Shown here: one piece after another, positions 1-5,397 of the stretch
How positions within the stretch are numbered: the stretch's first letter is position 1
How the letters are laid out: the number at the start of each line of letters is the position of its first letter
NCBI GenBank assembly: GCA_905216075.1
Contig: CAJMSO010000049.1
Coordinates: 1 to 9,927, forward strand
Length of the DNA stretch: 9,927 bases
Source of the DNA: an uncultured bacterium
Lineage (GTDB): Bacteria > Actinomycetota > Coriobacteriia > Coriobacteriales > Coriobacteriaceae
Direction: 5' to 3'
The notes under the pieces: model-generated
Told to the model about the DNA's origin: nothing
Databases searched by the model: none
What the model saw: only the letters and a program-made list of their open reading frames with translations
Position numbers and translations under genes: made by a program

Positions 1-1300
1 GCCAAAGCCGCCGCCGATGCGCGGCTTAATAACCTGCACCTGCGACTGCGGAATGTCGAGCGACTGCGCGATCATGCGGCGCACGTGGAAGGGCACCTGC
101 GTCGAGGTGGTCACCGAGATGCGGCCGAACGCATCGGTCGTCGCGAAGGCGCGGAAGGTCTCCATGGGCGCGGTCTGCGTGGCCTGGCTCGTGTAGGTGC
201 GCTCAAAGACGATGTCGCTCTGGGCGAATGCCTCGTCGAGGTCGCCAAAATCGCTGGTACCGCTGCACACCAGGTTGCGCGGGACGTCGCCGCCCTGCGG
301 GAACATAAAGGTCACGTCGCCCTCGGGGTGGACCACGATGTCGTTATCGAGTGCCTGGGTAAAGTCGAGCAGCGGCTCGAGCACCTCGAAGTCGACCTTG
401 ATGAGCTTGAGCGCCTTGTCGGCGGCCTCCTCGGTCTCGGCAGCGACGATCGCCACTTCCTCGTTTTGGTAGCGCACGAGGTTCTCGAGGATCAGGCGGT
501 CGTAGGGACTCGGCTGCGGATAGCTCTGGCCGGCGATGGTAAAGCGGCGCTTGGGCACGTCCTCGTAGGTGTAGACGCCCACCACGCCGGGCACCTTCAG
601 GGCGCGCGATGTATCGATGGAGCGGATCTTGGCGCGGGCATAGGGGCTGCGCTTGAGTTTGACGATGAGCGCGCCGGCGGGCACCATATCGCCGGTGTAG
701 ACCGGACGACCCTCGAGCAGAGCCTTCGAATCCTTCTTGGGCTGCTTGTGGGTGATTTGCTTGTAGGTGACGCCGTCGCAGCTGGTGTCGTTGACCGGCA
801 GCTCGGGCAACTCAAAGCCCACCTGCACGCCAGATTCGTTGAGGAAGCGGACGATGGCGCGCAGCTGGCTCTCTGCAACGGCAGAGGTTGCCGGCGAGCT
901 GGCGCGAGAGCTCCTCGCGCGTGGCGACGAGGCTCGGGTCCTCTTTGGCGGCGCGGGCGAGCGCCAGCACGTTCATGATGAGGCCGGGGGCGCAAAAACC
1001 GCACTGCTCGGCGCCTTCGGCAGCCATCGCGCGGGCGAACGCCTCGGACTCGGCCTTGAGGCCCTCGAGCGTGGTGATGGAGCGGCCCTCGACACGCGCG
1101 GCGGGAACCGAGCAGCTCAGCACCGGGTCGCCGTCGAGCCATACCGTGCACAGACCGCAGTTGGTGGTTTCGCAGGCGCAGCGCACCGACGCGCAACCCT
1201 GCTCACGCAAAAGCGAAAAGAGCATGGTGTCGGGGGCAATCTGAACCTTGACCTTGCGGCCGTTGAGCGTAAAGGAAAGATCGATGAGTTTGGCAGCCAT
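1..1300 (-). pseudogene. Fused [2Fe-2S]/molybdenum-binding subunit of a xanthine dehydrogenase-family hydroxylase, frameshifted and cut by the window edge
   Basis: Residues 1-142 from ATG 1300 form a two-cluster [2Fe-2S] module: a plant-type ferredoxin motif with Cys at about 43, 48, 51 and 63, then CGFC (100-103) and NLCRC (138-142). In this frame the protein stops at 812 after an unrelated tail. A second minus frame is open from 873 to position 1 (291 codons, no stop) and resumes at the expected place with ESQLRAI. It continues into the hammerhead domain of the large molybdenum subunit (RSPYARAKIRSID, VPGVVGVYTYEDVP) and reaches the cofactor-binding GGGFG at the window edge. The family has CRCTGY followed by about this sequence, so TGY is missing and the frames differ by a net -8 (equivalently +1). 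The fused Fe-S plus Mo layout resembles E. coli XdhD (YgfN). The start overlaps the FAD gene stop (TAATG), implying coupled translation. Family is confident; substrate is unknown. Pseudogene versus sequence error cannot be told from here. Confidence 0.8.
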
Positions 1301-2214
1301 TAGCGCACCTCGCTAGAATCGACGCCGGGCACGCGGCGGCAGGAATACTCGTCCGTGGCAAACTTAGGAATCTGCACGCCCTCGAGCTCGCGGGCAAGCG
1401 CGGCCGAAAGCTCGATGCCGGCGGCGCGGCGCACGGCCTGGACGGCAAGCGGGGCCGAGATGCGGCGGCGGTAGTCGGCCGAGCCCCACATGTTGGTGCC
1501 GTAGCTCAGCGCGCGCACGGATTCGGCCAGGGCGCGAAGCTCGTCCTCGGAAGGATGCTCGTTGGTAAGGCCGCACGCCTCGCCCTGCAGCAGGGTCGCG
1601 CGCAGCGGACGGGCGCCCACGGTGACGTGCCAGGAGCCGTCCCACCAGGCGGCGGTGACGTTTAAGGAGGGGAAGTCGGTCGCGGCCTTGCGCACGGCCT
1701 CGTAGCTCGCACAGTAATCGTGCTTAACGACCACGACGTGCTCGATCACGTCGCGCACATAGCCCATGTCCACGAACTCGGCGAGCGGCACGCGGCCGGC
1801 ACCCGTCAGCTCAACATACGAATCGAGCGCCAAAAATGCCGAGAGCACGTCCGAAAAACCAAAGCGACCGTAAATGCTGCCGCCCACCGTGGCGGTGTTG
1901 CGCAGCTGCACGCCCACGATATCGTGGACGGCGAACTCAAAGACATGGTTGACAAGCGCGTTGAGCTCGGCATGGCGCTCGAGCTGGCGCAGGGTACACA
2001 TGGCACCGATGCGAAACTCGGTCTCGGTCTCCTCGATCTGATCGAGTCCGCAGGCCGAAAGGTCAATCGCCGTCGCCACGCGACGCGAACCCAGGCGCAT
2101 CCAAATGCCGCCGCCCACAATCTTGTTGTTGCGGTTCTTCTGTAAGAGCTCATAGGCTTCGGCCGCGTTTCCAACACGGACGTAGGTACCGAACTTGAGC
2201 ACGTTCTCCCCCAT
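1300..2214 (-). CDS. FAD-binding subunit of a molybdenum hydroxylase (xanthine dehydrogenase/CO dehydrogenase medium-subunit family)
   Basis: This 304-residue protein would carry FAD and pass electrons between the iron-sulfur clusters of its partner and an external acceptor such as NAD. Visible FAD motifs are KIVGGGIWMRLG (31-42), the counterpart of the AGGTDL loop, and RNTATVGGSIYGRFGFSDV (105-123) followed by LALD, the typical RNxATxGGN segment with Asn replaced by Ser. The C-terminal third fits the CO dehydrogenase flavoprotein C-terminal domain, and the length is normal. It ends in TAA sharing one base with the ATG of the Fe-S/Mo subunit, so the two are surely one operon. The start is slightly uncertain: GGAG lies only 2-3 bases before ATG 2214, whereas a GTG five codons in (2199) has GGGGGAG three bases before it. 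About 60 bp separate the gene from the gdhA terminator, so its promoter should lie there, but I see no strong -35/-10 pair. Confidence 0.88.
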   Translation of the reverse strand: MGENVLKFGTYVRVGNAAEAYELLQKNRNNKIVGGGIWMRLGSRRVATAIDLSACGLDQIEETETEFRIGAMCTLRQLERHAELNALVNHVFEFAVHDIVGVQLRNTATVGGSIYGRFGFSDVLSAFLALDSYVELTGAGRVPLAEFVDMGYVRDVIEHVVVVKHDYCASYEAVRKAATDFPSLNVTAAWWDGSWHVTVGARPLRATLLQGEACGLTNEHPSEDELRALAESVRALSYGTNMWGSADYRRRISAPLAVQAVRRAAGIELSAALARELEGVQIPKFATDEYSCRRVPGVDSSEVR

Positions 2215-2277
2215 CTCTCCACTTGTCCAGTACGTTTAAGTGTACCAAACGAGGGGGCGCCGCCATCGTCACCATAG

Positions 2278-2309
2278 AAAAAGGCTCCCAGCCGGATAGC
2301 TGGGAGCCT
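2278..2309 (-). terminator. Intrinsic terminator of gdhA
   Basis: On the minus strand an 11-bp perfect stem (AGGCTCCCAGC paired with GCTGGGAGCCT) closes a 6-base loop (TATCCG) and runs into five T residues at 2282-2278. It begins 27 bases after the gdhA stop. The plus-strand side has no T tract after the stem, so it acts in one direction only. It separates gdhA from the hydroxylase genes downstream. Confidence 0.92.
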
Positions 2310-2335
2310 CATCACATGCTATGTCGAGCGAAGAT

Positions 2336-3691
2336 TTAGCAGACGCCCTGGGCGAGCATGGCGTCGGCGACCTTCAGGAAGCCGGCGATGTTGGCGCCCA
2401 TGACAAAGTTGCCCTCCTGGCCGTACTCCTTGGCGGTGTCGTCCACGTTGTGGAACATGCCGCGCATGAGCTGCTCGAGCTTGCCGTCGACCTCCTCGAA
2501 GGTCCAGGACAGGTGCTCGGCGTTCTGGCTCATCTCCAGGCCGGACACGAGCACGCCGCCGGCGTTGGCAGCCTTACCGGGCATAAAGGCGACGCCGTTC
2601 TCCTGGAAGTAAGTCGTGGCCTCGATGGTCGTGGGCATGTTCGCGCCCTCGCCGACCACCTTGCAGCCGTTGGCGACGAGTGCCTGGGCGTCCTCGAGCA
2701 GCAGCGTGTTCTCGCGAGCGCAGGGCAGCGCGATGTCGCAGGGCAGCTGCCAAACGCCACGGCCGTCGCCCTCGTGCCACACGGCGTTGGGCTTCTCGTC
2801 AACGTACATAGCGAGCGTAACGCCCTTGTCGTGGCCGGAGCGCTTCTTGTTGTAGACGTGCTCGAGCACGGTGTAGTCGATGCCGTCGGGATCCTCGACC
2901 CAGCCGTGGGTATCGGAGCAGGCGAGGACCTTGCCGCCGAGCTGAGAGACCTTCTGGACGGCGTAGATGGCGACGTTGCCGGAGCCATGAACGACGACGT
3001 TCTTGCCCTCGAAGGAGTCGTTGCGGCTCTTGAGGTACTCATCCACAAAGTAGGCCAGGCCGTAGCCGGTGGCCTCGGTACGGGCGAGCGAGCCGCCAAA
3101 GGAGAGGCCCTTGCCGGTAAGAACGCCGGTCCACTCGTTGGTCAGGCGCTTGTACTGACCGAACAGGTAGGCAACCTCGCGGCCGCCAACGCCCAGGTCG
3201 CCGGCGGGAACGTCGGTGTTAGGGCCGATGTGGCGATAGAGCTCGGTCATGAAGGACTGGCAGAAGTGCATGATCTCGTTGTTGGACCTGCCCTTGGGGT
3301 CAAAGTCGGAGCCGCCCTTGCCGCCGCCCATGGGAAGGGTGGTCAGGCTGTTCTTGAGGATCTGCTCCAGGCCCAGGAACTTGAGCATGCCCAGGGTGAC
3401 CGTCGGGTTAAAGCGCAGGCCGCCCTTGTAGGGTCCAATGGCAGAGTTGAACTCGACGCGATAGCCGCGGTTGACCTGAACCTTGCCCTGGTCGTCGACC
3501 CAGGGAACACGGAACATGACGATGCGCTCGGGCTCGACGAGGCGCTCCAGCAGGGCGGCCTCCTCGTACTCGGGGTGGGCGTCGAGTGCCGGCTGAATGG
3601 TGCCGAGGATCTCGGTCGCGGCCTGGATGAACTCAGGCTGCTCGGGATAGCGGGCCTTGAGCTCTTCGAGAACTTTCTGCGTGTAGCTCAT
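2336..3691 (-). CDS. gdhA: NADP-type glutamate dehydrogenase
   Basis: Catalyses the reversible reductive amination of 2-oxoglutarate with ammonium to L-glutamate in the cytoplasm, a main entry point for nitrogen. The 451-residue protein matches the usual hexameric bacterial enzyme (E. coli GdhA is 447). Substrate-domain motifs are GPYKGGLRF (86-94), with a substrate-binding Lys at 90, and PMGGGKGGSDFDPKG (120-134), with catalytic Lys125. The dinucleotide fold carries GSGNVA (236-241), and the second strand ends in ACSDTHG (257-263), with Ser-Asp rather than a lone acidic residue, which favours NADP. I chose ATG 3691 because a strong GGAGGA lies just upstream and the product begins like other GdhA proteins; a frame-open extension to 3904 has no homology-like content. 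It stands alone: own leader region upstream, intrinsic terminator downstream. Function is sure; NADP preference is inferred from the motif. Confidence 0.97.
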   Translation of the reverse strand: MSYTQKVLEELKARYPEQPEFIQAATEILGTIQPALDAHPEYEEAALLERLVEPERIVMFRVPWVDDQGKVQVNRGYRVEFNSAIGPYKGGLRFNPTVTLGMLKFLGLEQILKNSLTTLPMGGGKGGSDFDPKGRSNNEIMHFCQSFMTELYRHIGPNTDVPAGDLGVGGREVAYLFGQYKRLTNEWTGVLTGKGLSFGGSLARTEATGYGLAYFVDEYLKSRNDSFEGKNVVVHGSGNVAIYAVQKVSQLGGKVLACSDTHGWVEDPDGIDYTVLEHVYNKKRSGHDKGVTLAMYVDEKPNAVWHEGDGRGVWQLPCDIALPCARENTLLLEDAQALVANGCKVVGEGANMPTTIEATTYFQENGVAFMPGKAANAGGVLVSGLEMSQNAEHLSWTFEEVDGKLEQLMRGMFHNVDDTAKEYGQEGNFVMGANIAGFLKVADAMLAQGVC

Positions 3692-3693
3692 GC

Positions 3694-3701
3694 TTCCTCC
3701 A
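3694..3701 (-). promoter_or_regulatory. gdhA: Ribosome binding site fixing the gdhA start
   Basis: The minus strand reads TTGGAGGAAGC directly before ATG 3691. This near-perfect Shine-Dalgarno core decides the start against the much longer open frame reaching 3904. Confidence 0.85.
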
Positions 3702-3725
3702 ATGATGGGAAACGAAAATGTTGGT

Positions 3726-3746
3726 CGCGGCACCCTATGCGCCGCG
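3726..3746 (-). promoter_or_regulatory. Hairpin in the gdhA leader
   Basis: On the minus strand CGCGGCGC and GTGCCGCG form an 8-bp stem around a 5-base loop (ATAGG), 35 bases upstream of the gdhA start. One pair is G-U in minus-strand RNA but would be A-C in plus-strand RNA, so the folded form is the gdhA transcript. No T tract follows, so it is not a terminator. A role in mRNA stability or regulation is possible but unproven. Confidence 0.45.
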
Positions 3747-3903
3747 AGCTTTATCGAGTATGGATAATATCGCACTGTTGCAGCAAAGTTTCGCATAAGC
3801 CGACGAGCAGATGTTTCGTTTTGATTACGATGCAGGTAGAAGCGTTTTTGAGTGTCTGACGCGCAAAACCCGTGTTTCAAACCTGTTTCGTCCACGTGTT
3901 CCA
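3747..3903. other. Intergenic region upstream of gdhA, probably holding its promoter
   Basis: This stretch is more AT-rich than the genes around it and shows no convincing coding frame. A weak promoter candidate for gdhA on the minus strand is TTGCTG (about 3779-3784) with an 18-base spacer and CATACT (about 3755-3760); only 3 of 6 and 4 of 6 positions match the consensus, so I do not call it as a promoter. No terminator for either neighbour was found here. Confidence 0.3.
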
Positions 3904-3949
3904 AACCACCACATTGGGGACAGGCACCTTTGTGGTGATTTTGGTGGTT
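3904..3949. repeat. Compound inverted repeat with GGGGACAGGCACC core (REP-like)
   Basis: On the plus strand AACCACCACA (3904-3913) can pair with either of two right-hand arms: TGTGGTG (3931-3937) or TGGTGGTT (3942-3949). Between the left arm and the first right arm lies TTGGGGACAGGCACCTT. The outer arm runs into the stop codon of the carrier-like gene (TAA at 3950-3948). Short palindromic elements with a GGGGACAGG-type core recur between genes in many bacteria, often linked to REP-associated transposases; assigning this copy to such a family is from memory, not a search. It could also stabilise or terminate the minus-strand transcript, though no good T tract follows. Confidence 0.45.
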
Positions 3950-4349
3950 AGAGGACGAGCTGATGATAGTCGGCGGGGGTTATGCGGCCTTCGGTGGCAG
4001 CGCGGAAGGCGGCGAGGGCATCGCCCGAGAACGGCATGGCCCAGCACAGGCCGCAACCTGCGGTAATGGAGCCTGGCAGCGGCATAATGCGCCCGGGAAC
4101 ACCGGCAGCAAGACACAGCTGTTCGCATTCCATCACATCGAAGGTGCTGTCGAACGAAACGATGATCTTGCGTTCGTGATCAGAGGCATCGCCAAACGAG
4201 GCCTCGCGGTGCGACTCGCGATACGCAGCCGCCGCTGCCTCCTCCTCGGCCGTATGTCCACAGCCGCAGGTGCAAGGCTCGGACCCATCGCAAGTGCAAG
4301 GTTCCCCGGTATCGGGGCAAATATCATGTGACACGGCATCTCCCGTCAT
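3948..4349 (-). CDS. DUF3343 / putative Se-S carrier-like protein with Cys-rich N-terminal tail
   Basis: The C-terminal 75 residues match the small DUF3343 family (Pfam name: putative Se/S carrier-like). They show a beta strand (KIIVSFDSTFDVM, 61-73), an ECEQLC helix start (74-79), GRIMPLPGSITAGCGLCW (86-103), and a closing amphipathic segment. The conserved GCG Cys is residue 99, with extra Cys at 75, 79 and 102. The first 32 residues form a separate tail with six Cys (11, 18, 20, 26, 28, 30) in two similar EPCTC units ending GCGH, suggestive of metal or chalcogen binding. The gene starts 14 bases after the mobA stop, so it is likely cotranscribed with it. Its place beside selABC and mobA fits the proposed role in selenium handling, but activity is unproven. 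The start is open: ATG 4349 has no ribosome site, while an in-frame GTG at 4334 has GGGAG five bases upstream and would remove five residues. Confidence 0.85.
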   Translation of the reverse strand: MTGDAVSHDICPDTGEPCTCDGSEPCTCGCGHTAEEEAAAAAYRESHREASFGDASDHERKIIVSFDSTFDVMECEQLCLAAGVPGRIMPLPGSITAGCGLCWAMPFSGDALAAFRAATEGRITPADYHQLVL

Positions 4350-4363
4350 TGATGTGTGCAGAT

Positions 4364-4996
4364 CTAGGCGAGCAGCTCGGCTGCCGCAAACTCCTCGGGC
4401 GTATTGACGTTCTCGAAGCAGAGCGTCGAACCCGCGGCCTTAACGATCTGCGGCTCATCCATATAACCGGCCTGAACGCGATTGATCAGGCAGCGAATGC
4501 GCTGTCGATCGCAGGAGAGCAGCTCTTGGGCAACCGGCGCACACGCGTCACGGCGCCAGACGGCGCAAAGCGGCTCAATCCCCCGCTCCTCGCGCGGCAC
4601 GCACACGTCGAGCGCCTCGGCCTCAACACAGCCAGCAAGGGCACCGATTAGCTCCGAAGAGACAAACGGCATATCACAGGCGACGATAGCAACGAGAGGC
4701 AGCCGGGCCGCAGTCAGCGAACTCGCGATGCCGCGCATGGCGCCCGTCGGCCCCTCAAGGTCCGACACTATTCGCGGCACCAGGCCGCCAAACGCGCGCT
4801 CCTCAAGGTAGGCAAGCTCGCTGGGACGCGACGTCGTCACGACCAACTCGCCGGCAACTGGCGCCAGCCGACCCAGCACGCGCTCGATGAGCGGCTCACC
4901 GCAAAACGCCATGCGCGCCTTATCGCGGCCCATGCGCGACGACAGCCCGCCCGCTTGGACGACGCAAGAAAGATCGGCCCGTCTTACGGTAGTCAT
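4364..4996 (-). CDS. mobA: Molybdenum cofactor guanylyltransferase (MobA-like)
   Basis: MobA transfers GMP from GTP to molybdopterin, making the guanine dinucleotide cofactor used by DMSO-reductase-family enzymes. The 210-residue protein (E. coli MobA 194) has the nucleotide-binding loop QAGGLSSRMGRDKARM (14-29), the downstream DLEGPTGAMRGI (79-90), the metal-site strand VACDMP (105-110), EPLCAVWRRDA (141-151) and a closing ENVNTPEEF (195-203). I chose ATG 4996 because a GGAGGTG lies upstream (spacing 9-11) and the product then begins just before the first strand. A longer frame reaching 5230 would run through the tRNA gene and is rejected. It lies between selC and the carrier-like gene on the same strand. 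A partner enzyme, the oxidoreductase at 8896-9927, is in the same locus. A cytidylyltransferase (MocA) role for the hydroxylase genes cannot be excluded. Confidence 0.9.
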   Translation of the reverse strand: MTTVRRADLSCVVQAGGLSSRMGRDKARMAFCGEPLIERVLGRLAPVAGELVVTTSRPSELAYLEERAFGGLVPRIVSDLEGPTGAMRGIASSLTAARLPLVAIVACDMPFVSSELIGALAGCVEAEALDVCVPREERGIEPLCAVWRRDACAPVAQELLSCDRQRIRCLINRVQAGYMDEPQIVKAAGSTLCFENVNTPEEFAAAELLA

Positions 4997-5005
4997 ACGG
5001 CAAAA

Positions 5006-5012
5006 CACCTCC
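5006..5012 (-). promoter_or_regulatory. mobA: Ribosome binding site deciding the mobA start
   Basis: GGAGGTG on the minus strand ends 9 bases before ATG 4996. No comparable site precedes the in-frame ATGs just upstream, one of which overlaps this motif, so it supports the short start. Confidence 0.55.
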
Positions 5013-5151
5013 ATCGGCATGCTCGAAGCCCAACGCACAGGACCAATTACCGCAGGCGACAAGGCAGAGGACACGGCGAGCCCATGCAGAAACAAAACAG
5101 CGCCTTTGCGGCACGCAGCAAGACCGCGAGCACAAAAGCGCTGGTAGCGTA

Positions 5152-5248
5152 TGGCGGGAACGTATGTGAATCGAACACATCCAAGACGTTTTGCACGCCT
5201 CGCAACGGTTTTGAGGACCGCGGAGCCCACCGGAGCCCATCCGTTCCC
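5152..5248 (-). tRNA. selC: tRNA-Sec (anticodon UCA)
   Basis: This 97-base gene folds as a selenocysteine tRNA, which reads UGA with SelB and carries Ser converted to Sec by SelA. It has an acceptor GGGAACG/CGUUCCC with an eighth G-A opposition (5241 and 5163), a 6-bp D stem (GGGCUC twice, with two G-U pairs) around a CGGU loop, and an anticodon stem GCGGU/ACCGU with loop CCUCAAA giving UCA at 5214-5212. It also has an 8-bp variable arm (CGAGGCGU/ACGUCUUG), a T arm AUGUG-UUCGAUU-CACAU, discriminator G and encoded CCA. The long extra arm, 6-bp D stem and 4-base D loop are hallmarks of tRNA-Sec. Odd points are C rather than U at position 33 and the unpaired eighth acceptor position. Its place just downstream of selB gives the compact selA-selB-selC order. 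Confidence 0.95.
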
Positions 5249-5260
5249 AAGTGCGGCGGT

Positions 5261-5269
5261 ATTTTACCA
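5261..5269 (-). promoter_or_regulatory. selC: Extended -10 promoter candidate for selC
   Basis: On the minus strand TGGTAAAAT gives a 5-of-6 -10 hexamer (TAAAAT, 5266-5261) with the TGn extension. It ends 12 bases before the tRNA 5' end, so transcription would begin about 5 bases upstream of the mature tRNA. No good -35 hexamer is seen at the standard spacing, which is usual for extended -10 promoters. This would let selC be expressed apart from selAB. Confidence 0.5.
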
Positions 5270-5305
5270 AACCGAAACGGCTCCAACCCAAAAAGACGAG
5301 CAAGA

Positions 5306-5372
5306 AGTTGCGGTGGAATAGTTCCTGTATTTGCTGCCAAAGCCTCCAAATAGGAACTATTTCACCGCAACT
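5306..5372. repeat. Long imperfect inverted repeat between selB and selC
   Basis: Two 21-base arms, 5306-5326 (beginning AGTTGCGGTGGAATAG) and 5352-5372 (ending CACCGCAACT), are reverse complements apart from one position, which would be a G-U pair in plus-strand RNA and an A-C mismatch in minus-strand RNA. An inner TATTTG/CAAATA pair (5328-5333 with 5347-5352) can extend the stem past a 2-base bulge, leaving a 13-base loop. GCCTCC (5342-5347) could instead pair with GGAGGC (5375-5380). It starts 25 bases after the selB stop. T residues lie about 11 bases beyond the stem on the minus strand, too far for a standard terminator. A mobile palindromic element (MITE or REP type) is one reading; an RNA processing or stability element is another. 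Confidence 0.75.
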
Positions 5373-5397
5373 GAGGAGGCGGGAGCGAGTGACCGGC

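Noticed and set aside
2321..3859. Long open frame on the plus strand (512 codons) opposite gdhA
   Set aside because: It lies antisense to an unmistakable glutamate dehydrogenase, its product is a low-complexity string rich in Val, Leu, Gly and Ala with no family features, and high-GC coding DNA commonly leaves the opposite strand open.
3692..3904. N-terminal extension of gdhA to 3904
   Set aside because: The added residues do not resemble glutamate dehydrogenase, the region holds a hairpin and AT-rich promoter-like DNA, and ATG 3691 has a strong ribosome site.
4997..5230. N-terminal extension of mobA through the tRNA gene
   Set aside because: It would translate most of selC, has no ribosome site at its ATG, and MobA proteins begin just before the AGG loop, matching ATG 4996.
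5306..5372. Long hairpin as the selB terminator
   Set aside because: The only T run on the minus strand lies about 11 bases beyond the stem, too far for intrinsic termination.
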